Shown here: positions 31,601-40,158 of the stretch, one piece after another
Layout of the letters: the number at the start of each line of letters is the position of its first letter
How positions within the stretch are numbered: position 1 is the stretch's first letter
From: Bacteroidales bacterium
GTDB lineage: Bacteria > Bacteroidota > Bacteroidia > Bacteroidales > UBA932
Reading direction: 5' to 3'
Length of the DNA stretch: 45,125 nt
Assembly: GCA_029009115.1 (NCBI GenBank)
Contig: JAQXJU010000103.1
Location: 1-45,125 of the forward strand
The notes under the pieces: generated by a model
The model's database searches: none
The model's input: the letters and a program-made list of their open reading frames with translations, nothing else
Told to the model about the DNA's origin: nothing
Program-made: the position numbers and the translations under genes

Positions 31601-33775
31601 ATGAAAGGATTCCGCAGCCTCATTGCCCTGCTGCTTGCCGCGGCTGTTTGTTCCTGCAGCACCACACGGGTGCTGGAGCAGGGACAGTACAGGCTGGCCC
31701 GAAACGAAATCAAGATAGTCGGCGGCGACGGCAAACTCAACTCCTCTCAGTTGTCTCCCTATGTCAGGCAGCAGCCAAACTCTTATTTTATCTTCGGCTG
31801 GAATCCCTTCCTGCACATCTACAACTGGTCCGATGGTTCCGACCGCCTGTTTTCCAGGCTGGCCCGCACGATAGGCGAGGCACCGGTAGTTTATGACGCC
31901 GATCTTGTAGAATTGTCTCTCGAGAACATTGAACGCCGGATGGAGACTCTCGGTTACTACAATTCCGAGGTCAGCAGCGAAGTCAGCGTCCACAGGCGCC
32001 TTGCAAGTGTATCGTACATAGTCAAGCCGGGTACGCGCTTCGTTGTTGACAGCATCACTTTCCATCTGCCCGACAACGAAGAATTCAAGGAGGAATTCTT
32101 TGCCGACAGTTCCAATATGATAGTGCATCCCGGAGATTTTCTTTCCGAAGACATTCTAGGCCAGGAGTCAGCCCGTTCGGCATCACACTTCCGCAAGAAG
32201 GGCTACTTCGAACTCAATAAGAATCTGTACTCCTTCGTGGCCGATACCATCAGCATCAAAGGAAAGACCATACTCGAATATCATATCGGAGACGATGATA
32301 ATGACGAGCGAATACGCAAATACAGAATAGGAGACGTGAAAATCTCGCATTCCAGCGAGATTCCATTCAGAAGCAGCGTGCTTAAGAGCCTGAACACCAT
32401 ACGTCCGGGCGAGCTTTACAACGAACAGACCGTAAACAATACCTACAGCAGGATGTCCTCACTGAAGGTGTTCAGCAGCGTCGGAGTAGAGATGAGCAAG
32501 AGGGGAGCGGGTAGCGACCTTGTGGACTGCAACATCAAGCTCACCGAATCGATGACCAAGGGGTTCAAGGCCAATCTGGAGATGTCAACCAATTCCACGG
32601 GCCTGTTTGGGATATCCCCCCAGTTGAGCTTCTACAACAAGAACATCTTCCACGGAGGAGAGTGGTTCAAGACCTCGCTGGTCGGTAATTTCCAGTTCCG
32701 TCCCTCTGACAATGTTCACTCCAACGAGTTCGGAGCGTCAGCCGGACTGAGCCTTCCAAAATTCCTCGGTTTGCCATACAAGGCATTCAAAGGCCCCGTC
32801 ATCCCTCGCACAGAGTTCAATGCCTCATTCAACTTCCAGAGCCGTCCTGAATACACCAGAAATATCTTCTCATTCTCTTTCGGCTATTCCGGTACCCATA
32901 AGGAAAGGCTTTCGTATCAGTTCTACCCTCTGCAGATGAACTTTGTGCGTCTCTTCGACCTCGATCCGGCCTTCTCCAAGACTCTCGAGGGGAATCCTTT
33001 TATGAAGTACGCATATCAGGACCACTTTGATACCGGAGCCGGAGGAACCGTATATTACGCGACCAATACCGACATCGTCCCCAAAACCTCGTTCTCGTTC
33101 GCAAGGTTCACCTTCGACCTCTCGGGAAATGTGATTAGTCTGTTCAACGATGTCCTGAGAAGAAATGCAGACGGAACTGCCCTTATCTGGGGGGCTCCAT
33201 ATACCCAGTATGTGAGGGCTGAACTGAATCTCGGACGCACCTACAGGTTTGGATCGGATGATGGAGATGCAATTGCCACCAGGGTGTTGCTCGGAGCGGG
33301 ATATGCATACGGAAACTCTACTGCTATCCCCTTTGAGAAGCAGTTCTACAGCGGTGGTGCCAACAGCCTCAGAGGATGGCAGGCCCGTTCGGTCGGGCCC
33401 GGTGCTGCACCAATGAACAATTCCTTCAGTATTCCGAGCCAGACCGGAGACCTCAAGTTCGAGGCAAACCTTGAATACCGCTTCAATATGTTCTGGAAGA
33501 TGGAGGGAGCGTTCTTTGCTGAATGCGGAAATGTCTGGACCCTGGGCTCAGATACACCTCAATCAAATTTTGCCTTCGATAGATTCTTCGAGACACTTGC
33601 AGCAGACTGGGGGCTCGGCCTCAGGATCAACCTAGATTTCATCCTGCTGCGCCTCGACCTTGGAATCAAGGTTTACGACCCTTCCAAGAGTGCCGAGACG
33701 CGCTGGATTGGTCCTTCGGAGTGGCTCAAGTCTGACAATATGGCCCTTCACTTCGGAGTTGGCTATCCTTTCTGA
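31601..33775 (+). CDS. tamL: TamL-type outer-membrane lipoprotein (Omp85/BamA superfamily)
   Basis: A 724-residue Omp85 protein thought to help insert or move material at the outer membrane. The N-terminus is a lipoprotein signal (MKGFRSLIALLLAAAVCSC, acceptor Cys19), which marks the Bacteroidota TamL variant of TamA. POTRA-like repeats fill about 20-330 (for example RFVVDSITFHLPDNEEF and YRIGDVKISHSSEIP). The surface-antigen barrel follows, with the conserved loop QFYSGGANSLRGWQARSVGPG, and ends in Phe (GVGYPF), as barrel substrates of BamA do. No tamB is next to it. It overlaps rarA by 13 bases at the 3' end. The function is inferred from the family. Confidence 0.88.
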   Translation: MKGFRSLIALLLAAAVCSCSTTRVLEQGQYRLARNEIKIVGGDGKLNSSQLSPYVRQQPNSYFIFGWNPFLHIYNWSDGSDRLFSRLARTIGEAPVVYDADLVELSLENIERRMETLGYYNSEVSSEVSVHRRLASVSYIVKPGTRFVVDSITFHLPDNEEFKEEFFADSSNMIVHPGDFLSEDILGQESARSASHFRKKGYFELNKNLYSFVADTISIKGKTILEYHIGDDDNDERIRKYRIGDVKISHSSEIPFRSSVLKSLNTIRPGELYNEQTVNNTYSRMSSLKVFSSVGVEMSKRGAGSDLVDCNIKLTESMTKGFKANLEMSTNSTGLFGISPQLSFYNKNIFHGGEWFKTSLVGNFQFRPSDNVHSNEFGASAGLSLPKFLGLPYKAFKGPVIPRTEFNASFNFQSRPEYTRNIFSFSFGYSGTHKERLSYQFYPLQMNFVRLFDLDPAFSKTLEGNPFMKYAYQDHFDTGAGGTVYYATNTDIVPKTSFSFARFTFDLSGNVISLFNDVLRRNADGTALIWGAPYTQYVRAELNLGRTYRFGSDDGDAIATRVLLGAGYAYGNSTAIPFEKQFYSGGANSLRGWQARSVGPGAAPMNNSFSIPSQTGDLKFEANLEYRFNMFWKMEGAFFAECGNVWTLGSDTPQSNFAFDRFFETLAADWGLGLRINLDFILLRLDLGIKVYDPSKSAETRWIGPSEWLKSDNMALHFGVGYPF

Positions 33776-35073
33776 TCCTTTTTAGGATAATACTTGGGCC
33801 AGCAGTTCTCGAGATAGCGTCTGAGTGTATCCTCGTGGCGGTTTTCCTGAGGTTCGTAGAAGATTGTGCCTTCCATTCCAGTGGGCAGGAACTCCTGATC
33901 CACGAAGTTGCCGGGATAGTCGTGGGCATATTTGTAGCCGTCGGAATAGCCGAGCTGCTCCATAAGCGAAGTCGGAGCATTGCGAAGATGAAGAGGCACA
34001 GGAGCAGAAGGATTATCGTGCGCTGAAGCCATAGCTGCTCCAATTGCCAGATACGCCGCATTGCTCTTGGGAGAGGATGCAAGGTATATCGTGCACTCCG
34101 ACAGAGGGATACGGGCCTCGGGCATACCTATTGACTGGACTATCGAGAAGGTGGCATTAGCCAGCAGCAAGGCATTTGGATTTGCCAGTCCTATGTCTTC
34201 CGAGGCCGATATGCACAGTCTCCTGGCAATGAAGAGGGGATCTTCGCCACCATCCAGCATCCTTGCAAGATAATAAACCGCTGCATTGGGGTCAGAACCG
34301 CGTATGCTCTTGATAAAAGCCGAGATAATATCATAATGCAGTTCACCGTTCTTGTCGTAGATTGCCATATTATCCTGAAGACAGGCAGTAACAGAGGCGT
34401 TGTCAATGACAATCCTGGGTTCAGAGCGGAGAGCATCGGTGACAATTTCCAGAATATTGAGGAGTTTGCGGGCATCGCCACCGCTATGGCGCATCAGAGC
34501 TCCCGTTTCTCTTATCTCGATGTCGAGTTTCGAGAGCTCGACATCTTCGGCAAGAGCCCTATCCAGCAGAATCTGCAAGTCCTCGGGCTCAAGCGACTTC
34601 AGAACGAATACCTGGCAGCGCGACAGAAGAGGAGTGATTACCTCAAATGAGGGATTCTCTGTTGTTGCGCCTATCAGGATGACAGTTCCTGCCTCGACGG
34701 CCCCAAGCAGGGAATCCTGCTGGGCTTTGTTGAAACGATGTATTTCGTCAATAAAGAGAATAGGAGGAGCAGGATTGCCGAAGAGAGACTTTGACTTAGC
34801 CCTTTCGACGACATCCCGCACGTCCCTGACACCTGATGTGACAGCAGACAAGGTATAGAACTCCCTGTCGAGAGTATCGGCTATGATTCGTGCAAGACTG
34901 GTCTTTCCGACTCCCGGAGGGCCCCACAAAATGAACGATGAAAGATTCCCGTTTTCAATCATATTGCGCAGGATGCAGCCCTTTCCGACAAGATGGCGCT
35001 GTCCGACATAGGTTTCGAGACTGCGGGGACGCATTCTCTCAGGCAAAGGTGGCAGTAAAGTATTTTTATCCAT
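33763..35073 (-). CDS. rarA: Replication-associated recombination protein RarA (MgsA)
   Basis: RarA is an AAA+ ATPase acting at stalled or broken replication forks. From ATG 35073 (MDKNTLLPPLPERMRPRSLET) it has 436 residues; the open frame upstream to 35169 is A/T rich and not family-like. Motifs: YVGQRHLVG, P-loop LWGPPGVGKTSLA, Walker B PILFIDEIHRFNKAQQD, sensor GATTENPSFEV and arginine-finger region LLSRCQVF. The C-terminal tetramerisation part follows (SIRGSDPNAAVYYLARML, ISASEDIGLANP). Length and order are normal. The gene stands alone on its strand between tamL and two barrel genes. Confidence 0.95.
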   Translation of the reverse strand: MDKNTLLPPLPERMRPRSLETYVGQRHLVGKGCILRNMIENGNLSSFILWGPPGVGKTSLARIIADTLDREFYTLSAVTSGVRDVRDVVERAKSKSLFGNPAPPILFIDEIHRFNKAQQDSLLGAVEAGTVILIGATTENPSFEVITPLLSRCQVFVLKSLEPEDLQILLDRALAEDVELSKLDIEIRETGALMRHSGGDARKLLNILEIVTDALRSEPRIVIDNASVTACLQDNMAIYDKNGELHYDIISAFIKSIRGSDPNAAVYYLARMLDGGEDPLFIARRLCISASEDIGLANPNALLLANATFSIVQSIGMPEARIPLSECTIYLASSPKSNAAYLAIGAAMASAHDNPSAPVPLHLRNAPTSLMEQLGYSDGYKYAHDYPGNFVDQEFLPTGMEGTIFYEPQENRHEDTLRRYLENCWPKYYPKKDQKG

Positions 35074-35228
35074 AAAACGCAATATATCTACAAAAGAAAC
35101 ATATTTGTTAGGTATGTTAACATTTTTGTTATAGCTCTTATCAGGCCATTTTCTACACGAATATAGCACTTACAGAAGCTATTTCAAAGGTTTTTTGCTA
35201 ACTTCGTATTGCTTTTAGTTGACACGTA

Positions 35229-35813
35229 GTGAAAAGAACCTCAAACCTCCTGTTCGGGCTGCTGAGCCTGCTGCTTACGAGCCTGCCCCTTTCCCTGACA
35301 GCGCAGGAAGAGAGGTATTCCTCGGGCTTGTACAACTCTCCCCGTGGCTTTGGCATCGTTGTTCAGAAGAACGATTTCTCCGATTACAGTTTCAACTCCT
35401 TTCTGCTATGTGCCGACACATACGGTGTCCTGACCGGACGAAGCCGCTTTCCCGGAGTGAAATTCAATTTCAGCCGCAATTTCAGAATGATTACCTTCCG
35501 AGGTGAGAATTGTATGTTCGACCTCTTTGCCGGGACCGGTGTCTCTGGTGGTTTCGTAAGGGATTTTGAGAAGGGCAGTTTCATACACAAAGAAGCTCTC
35601 AACATGAATTTCGGGGCCATCGCAGCCAGCAGTTTCACTACAGGCTGCCACTTCCGTTTCAGTCGCAGGCTTGACCTTGAACTTTCCTGGATGCTTGAAC
35701 TTGGAATGCATATACGCAAGGACGAGTATCATAACGGGACTCTCCTTTCATTATACAGTAACGGCTTGATAAGAACCTTGTATCCCCAGTTAATCATTCT
35801 CTACAAATGGTAA
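35229..35813 (+). CDS. Small predicted outer-membrane beta-barrel protein, 194 residues (GTG start)
   Basis: I do not recognise a named family. The start is GTG at 35229; residues 1-25 form a signal peptide (LLFGLLSLLLTSLPLSLTAQ). The rest is strand-like with many aromatic residues (RGFGIVVQKNDFSDYSF, FNFSRNFRMITFRG, MFDLFAGTGVSGGFV, CHFRFSRRLDLELSW) and ends LIILYKW, a typical barrel end. It resembles short PorT-like barrels. The stop lies 7 bases inside the next gene, another small barrel, so the two are probably a coupled pair. TAACTTCG (35199-35206), a 7-of-8 -7 box, lies 22 bases upstream. Confidence 0.7.
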   Translation: MKRTSNLLFGLLSLLLTSLPLSLTAQEERYSSGLYNSPRGFGIVVQKNDFSDYSFNSFLLCADTYGVLTGRSRFPGVKFNFSRNFRMITFRGENCMFDLFAGTGVSGGFVRDFEKGSFIHKEALNMNFGAIAASSFTTGCHFRFSRRLDLELSWMLELGMHIRKDEYHNGTLLSLYSNGLIRTLYPQLIILYKW

Positions 35814-36427
35814 GATTCAAGTCATTTATTATCACCTTGTTATCTCTTGCGATGCTACTTGGTTCCCTGGAGAGCCGGGCACAAAAGACAGGTTTCCGCT
35901 ACGGATTCGAATGGGGAGTATCGAGCCTGGTGATGAATGCCTACCATTACAACTTTCTTACCGACGAAGGCTTCAGGGTGAATGACACAGGCATAGAGAG
36001 CCCGCTTATTTCGAATATGGGAATCCTCGGTCACATAGACCTGTGCGTTGCCGACCTCATGACATTCTCGCTTTGCTCCGGTTATATGGGTGTCAATGCA
36101 AACAGAAGAATCATTCCTGTCAGCGGACGTGTATGCTTCTCGCCCAAAGGATGTTACGAAGACGGTGTGCTTGCCTTCATCGATGCAGGAATAGGTATCA
36201 ACAGTATAAAGTCAGACTATGTCCTGATTCTATCAAAGGCAGGAACGGGATACCGATACGCTCTTTCGCCAAGTTTATCTCTGGACTTTCTTGTCAACGC
36301 CCAGGTAGCAATAGATCACCCCGAAGTATGGGACAAAGTAGCACAAAGTTACGTTTCTGCAGTACACGTACGCAGAAGCGATGCCTTCTATCTGGCTCTG
36401 GGAGTATCTATTGCCTTGACTTTCTAA
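35807..36427 (+). CDS. Small predicted outer-membrane beta-barrel protein, 206 residues
   Basis: I do not recognise a named family. The protein begins MVRFKSFIITLLSLAMLLGS and has a signal peptide to about residue 25 (ESRAQ). Strand-like pieces include YGFEWGVSSLVMNAYHYNF, LIVADLMTFSLCSGYMG-like turns and GTGYRYALSPSLSLDFLVNAQV, and it ends ALGVSIALTF with a terminal Phe, the signal seen on outer-membrane barrels. It shares 7 bases with the upstream barrel gene and 4 with the convergent cysteate synthase gene. Paired small barrels may form one complex, but nothing in the sequence proves it. Confidence 0.68.
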   Translation: MVRFKSFIITLLSLAMLLGSLESRAQKTGFRYGFEWGVSSLVMNAYHYNFLTDEGFRVNDTGIESPLISNMGILGHIDLCVADLMTFSLCSGYMGVNANRRIIPVSGRVCFSPKGCYEDGVLAFIDAGIGINSIKSDYVLILSKAGTGYRYALSPSLSLDFLVNAQVAIDHPEVWDKVAQSYVSAVHVRRSDAFYLALGVSIALTF

Positions 36428-37707
36428 AACAGGGCATCGACCTTGCTGACAATTTCCTCGGCCGGGATTGAAGGGTCAATCACAAGATCGGGAGTCTTGT
36501 AAACGAAGCCTTTCTGCATCGAAGCAAGGGTTCCGCCTCCGGTGGCATTCAGCATAATCACCTCGTCGCGACTAACCTGCCCTGTTTCGACAGCCTGGGC
36601 AAGAGCAGCTACTGCGCAAGATGCAGCCGGGAGGAGCTCATAGCCTTCAAGTGTCCTGAAGCGCAGGCTCCAGTACATAATGTCGTCGTTGCTGGCAAGG
36701 AATACATCTCCCTTGCTGTCGCTAAGGGCGTCGAAGAGACCTCCGGCAATGGGATAGGGCGGTTTGCGGTTCGAAAGGACCTTTGCCTGAATAATCTCGG
36801 CCTGCCTGCGTCCATCCTCGGGAGTAAGATCAACAAGGGCTCTCTGACCAGCCTTCCAGCTGTCGTAGATAAGGCTGAATGGCTTGTTCTGGGCAACATA
36901 CAGACGCATTTTGTGGGTACCGAAACGGCCGTCTTCAATGAGCCTGAGATTATTTTCCCACGCGGCTATGGTACCTGTCCCGGAACCTACGGCCTGGAAA
37001 TAGGCATCAGGAATGCGACCAATCTTCTCGACTGCGCTCAGAAGGGTAGTTCCCATACCGTCGCGACGGGCAACATTCTTCGCTCCTCCTTCGGCAAAGT
37101 ATTTAGGATCGCTGCAGAGCTTGTCACCAAGGGTAATGGCATCGAAGTAGTCGCATCCGTGAGGGGCGGCGATGAGCTTCACGCAGGACCTGAGTTTCTT
37201 GTGAAACCAAAGGTCGTGCTCGCTGTCCTGGGGTATGCAGATGACCACGGGAATCTTGTTGTCAGAACATACCTGCGCAAAGGCTCGGGCCGTATTTCCT
37301 GCACTCTGAACCACCAGTATGCGCTTCTCGTGTTCGGGAATCCTCGCACAGACAGTGAAAGCCTCGGTTTCCTTGAACGAACAGGTCTTCATCTCCGCCC
37401 CTATCGAAGGATTGTAGCCGGAGAAAGTGATATATAGATTCTCAAGGCCGAGTTCACGGGCAAGCCCCTCGCTGCGATATGTAACAGGAGCGCAGGAATT
37501 TTTGAGGGTGCGCCTGATGGGCATCCAGTTGGCATATCTGTAGATTCCGTCAAGGTCCTCACGGGGAGTGAAAGACTTGCACCCATACTGAGCGCGTACC
37601 AGCGAAGGGTTAGTTCCCTCGGGGTCGGCGAGAGTCCATCCTTCATCCTCGAAAACTCTGCCGCTCGATACATTGAGCAGTTTGTAGGGGGTAGGAGAGA
37701 ATTTCAT
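36424..37707 (-). CDS. Cysteate synthase (PLP-dependent, threonine synthase-like)
   Basis: Cysteate synthase makes L-cysteate from O-phosphoserine and sulfite. The 427-residue protein matches, from memory, archaeal (Methanosarcina) cysteate synthase at many places: SGYNPSIGAEMKTCSFKE, VQSAGNTARAF, AEGGAKNVARRDGMGT, YFQAVGSGTGTIAAWE, RLIEDGRFG and NRKPPYPIAGGLFDAL. The PLP lysine should be Lys112 in CSFKE. The N-terminal ANWMPIRRTL stretch also fits. In archaea cysteate leads to coenzyme M; in some Bacteroidota it starts sulfonolipid synthesis, the likelier role here. The acyltransferase for the next step is not in the window. It is 12 bases downstream of the antiporter gene and may share its transcript. 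A divergent threonine synthase is the alternative. Confidence 0.82.
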   Translation of the reverse strand: MKFSPTPYKLLNVSSGRVFEDEGWTLADPEGTNPSLVRAQYGCKSFTPREDLDGIYRYANWMPIRRTLKNSCAPVTYRSEGLARELGLENLYITFSGYNPSIGAEMKTCSFKETEAFTVCARIPEHEKRILVVQSAGNTARAFAQVCSDNKIPVVICIPQDSEHDLWFHKKLRSCVKLIAAPHGCDYFDAITLGDKLCSDPKYFAEGGAKNVARRDGMGTTLLSAVEKIGRIPDAYFQAVGSGTGTIAAWENNLRLIEDGRFGTHKMRLYVAQNKPFSLIYDSWKAGQRALVDLTPEDGRRQAEIIQAKVLSNRKPPYPIAGGLFDALSDSKGDVFLASNDDIMYWSLRFRTLEGYELLPAASCAVAALAQAVETGQVSRDEVIMLNATGGGTLASMQKGFVYKTPDLVIDPSIPAEEIVSKVDALF

Positions 37708-37719
37708 TCTTTATGTGGT

Positions 37720-38679
37720 TTAGAGTTTCTTGAAAAGGAATATCATATACGCAAGGTAGGCAAGCAGAAGAATGCCACCTTCCCAGCGGTCTATCTTGTC
37801 ACGCTTGCCTGTGTATGCGAATACCCAAATAAGGACCATCGAGGCCAGCAGGGCAATGGCATCCACAATATTGATTCCGGCAAGGGAGAGAGGAGTTACT
37901 ATAGAAGAGGTTCCAAGAATCAGCAGTATGTTCATCACGTTGGAACCGAGGATGTTACCCAGAGCGAGCTGATCCTTCCTCTTGGCAGCTGCAACTATGC
38001 AGGTTGCCAGTTCAGGGAGCGAGGTCCCGCCAGCAAGCAGAGTGATGGCAATGAACTTTTCACTTACCCCGGCAGCCTGGGCAATGTTCACTGCGGAATT
38101 CACGAACAATTGTCCTCCGGCAATCAGTCCGGCAAGACCGGCCAGAATCAGCAGCACCGAAGTAAAAGTGCTTCTGACCTTTTCTTCTGAGTCGCCCTCG
38201 GAAGCACCCTTGCCAATTTTGAAGCAATAGTACAGATACGCTGCCATAATTACAAGAAAGACAATACCTTCAACCCTGGATAGCCTGTCGGCAGCTCCTA
38301 TACCGAGCAGGCTATGGGACATTCCGCAGAAGATCAGCAGGAAACTTACGAGCAGCGTCAGGGGGATATCCATACGCCTGTTGGCAGCAGTCATTGCCAC
38401 GGGAGTGACAAGGGCTGTTGTCCCGAGTATCAGCAGGGTATTGAAGATATTCGAGCCGATTACGTTTCCGACCGATATATCGGCACTGCCCTGCAGCGCG
38501 CCGGTAAGGCTTACTACAAGTTCAGGGCATGAAGTGCCGAAGCCCACTATCGTAAGACCTATGACAAACTCACTGATTCCCGCCTTGCGCGCAACAGACG
38601 AGGCTCCGTCAACAAGCCATTCTGCTCCCATCACAACAAGAAAGAGCCCGGCTATGAGTATAAGTATCTGAAGGAACAT
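37720..38679 (-). CDS. Calcium/sodium antiporter (CaCA family, YrbG-like)
   Basis: An inner-membrane exchanger that probably expels Ca2+ in return for Na+. The 319-residue protein has about ten membrane segments in two inverted repeats. Each repeat carries an alpha motif: GFGTSCPELVVSLTGAL with SVGNVIGSNIFN, and GGTSLPELATCIVAA with ALGNILGSNVMN; the conserved Glu of each is present. A cytoplasmic loop (KIGKGASEGDSEEKVRS) separates the halves. It begins 1 base after the rlmD stop and precedes the cysteate synthase gene by 12 bases, forming a three-gene unit with no clear shared function. Confidence 0.93.
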   Translation of the reverse strand: MFLQILILIAGLFLVVMGAEWLVDGASSVARKAGISEFVIGLTIVGFGTSCPELVVSLTGALQGSADISVGNVIGSNIFNTLLILGTTALVTPVAMTAANRRMDIPLTLLVSFLLIFCGMSHSLLGIGAADRLSRVEGIVFLVIMAAYLYYCFKIGKGASEGDSEEKVRSTFTSVLLILAGLAGLIAGGQLFVNSAVNIAQAAGVSEKFIAITLLAGGTSLPELATCIVAAAKRKDQLALGNILGSNVMNILLILGTSSIVTPLSLAGINIVDAIALLASMVLIWVFAYTGKRDKIDRWEGGILLLAYLAYMIFLFKKL

Positions 38680-38680
38680 A

Positions 38681-40090
38681 TCAAATCAATTCGAGTGCAC
38701 AAACATTTTCGACGTGCTGGGTGTGGGGGAACATATCCACAGGTTGGACACGTGTTATCTTGTATTTTTCTGACAAAAGGGCGCAGTCCCTTGCCTGAGA
38801 AGCCGGATTGCAGCTCACATAGACTATTCTCCGGGGGCTGGATCGGAGTATGGTCTGCACCACATCAGGATGCATCCCGGCCCTCGGAGGATCGACTATC
38901 ATCACATCGGGAGCACCGTGCCCGGCAATAAATGCGTCGGTGAGGACATCCTTCATGTCTCCGGCAAAAAACTCGCAGTTCGATATTCCGTTGCTGCGGG
39001 CATTGACCCGGGCATCTTCTATTGCTTCGGGAACATACTCGATTCCGATGACCTTGGCAGCCTTTCGGCTCACGAACTGGGCTATGGTCCCCGTCCCGGT
39101 GTAGAGGTCGTAAACAGTCTCGTTCCCGCTCAGCGAAGCAAACTCCCTGGCTACGCTGTAGAGCCTGTAGGCCTGGGCGGAGTTGGTCTGATAGAAAGAT
39201 TTGGGACCTATCCTGAAGCTGAGGCCCTCCATCTGTTCATAGATGGCATCATCGCCCTTGTATAGCAGGCACTCCTGGTCGGAGATTGAGTCGTTGAGCT
39301 TGCTGTTTATGACGTAATACAGCGAAGTGATCTGGGGAAAGGCTTCGGCTATGGCATCAAGCATAGGGAAGATGGCTGGCGATTGCTCTGCAAAGCACAT
39401 AATCAGCATCACGGCACCTGTGATTGTGGTCCGGATGAACATATTACGCATCAGACCGTGATTCTCGCGAAGGTTGTAGAAGGGTAGTGAATGCCTTACT
39501 GCATAATCTTTTACAAACAACCGTATGGCATTGGAAGGTTCTGCCTGCAGATGACAATCCTTGATATCCAGTACTTTGTCGAAGAACTTGCCAACGTGGA
39601 AACCAAGCCCCAGCCTTTCTTCAGCACTCAACGAGTCGGGGTCTTCCGAGGCCATAATCCAACGCTTGTCTGAAAAGGAGAACTCCAGCTTATTACGATA
39701 ATATTCTATTGATTCAGAACCTATTACTGGTTCCACACCAGGGATTTCAAGATGACCTATCCTTACCAGCTGGTCATACACCTGCTGTCTTTTGGCCTCA
39801 AGCTGAAGCCGATAGGGCAAAACTTGCCATTTGCACCCTCCGCAGACCCCGAAATGCGGGCAGAACGGCTCAAGCCTGTCAGGGGAGGGCTTTACCATCC
39901 TCTGTATGCGGCCTTCCCAGTAATTCTTTTTCTTCTTGATAACCCGGACGTCCACAATATCGCCGGGCACGGCAAACTCGATGAATACCACCATTCCGTC
40001 GTCTGTATGGGCAATTGCCTTGCCTTCAGCAGCGACAGATTCAACTAAAAGTCCTTCGAGTACTATATCAATCCTTTTATTTCTGGACAT
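38681..40090 (-). CDS. rlmD: 23S rRNA (uracil-5-)-methyltransferase, RlmD/RumA type
   Basis: An S-adenosylmethionine-dependent enzyme that makes 5-methyluridine in 23S rRNA. From ATG 40090 (MSRNKRIDIVLEGLLVESVA) it has 469 residues; the longer open frame is not family-like. An N-terminal TRAM domain (about 8-65) precedes the Fe-S cluster Cys residues (CPHFGVCGGCKW, plus a later Cys). The methyltransferase core has DLYTGTGTIAQFV, VDPPRAGM and the catalytic Cys in YVSCNPAS; it ends with the usual MFPHTQHVENV. TATCTTCG (40098-40105, minus strand) lies 7 bases before the ATG. RlmC-type specificity cannot be excluded. Confidence 0.92.
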   Translation of the reverse strand: MSRNKRIDIVLEGLLVESVAAEGKAIAHTDDGMVVFIEFAVPGDIVDVRVIKKKKNYWEGRIQRMVKPSPDRLEPFCPHFGVCGGCKWQVLPYRLQLEAKRQQVYDQLVRIGHLEIPGVEPVIGSESIEYYRNKLEFSFSDKRWIMASEDPDSLSAEERLGLGFHVGKFFDKVLDIKDCHLQAEPSNAIRLFVKDYAVRHSLPFYNLRENHGLMRNMFIRTTITGAVMLIMCFAEQSPAIFPMLDAIAEAFPQITSLYYVINSKLNDSISDQECLLYKGDDAIYEQMEGLSFRIGPKSFYQTNSAQAYRLYSVAREFASLSGNETVYDLYTGTGTIAQFVSRKAAKVIGIEYVPEAIEDARVNARSNGISNCEFFAGDMKDVLTDAFIAGHGAPDVMIVDPPRAGMHPDVVQTILRSSPRRIVYVSCNPASQARDCALLSEKYKITRVQPVDMFPHTQHVENVCALELI

Positions 40091-40158
40091 AATTCTGCGA
40101 AGATAGCAAAAAACAAGCAAACAATAATCGGAGGAAAGGAGTATCTTTGCGTCCCGAA
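40091..40158. promoter_or_regulatory. Divergent promoter region between rlmD (-) and the DMT transporter (+)
   Basis: The 68 bases hold two back-to-back -7 boxes. Minus-strand TATCTTCG (40098-40105, 7 of 8) ends 7 bases before the rlmD ATG, with a TTG 16 bases further upstream as possible -33. Plus-strand TATCTTTG (40142-40149, full match) ends 9 bases before the transporter ATG at 40159. Both mRNAs would have almost no leader. Confidence 0.5.
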
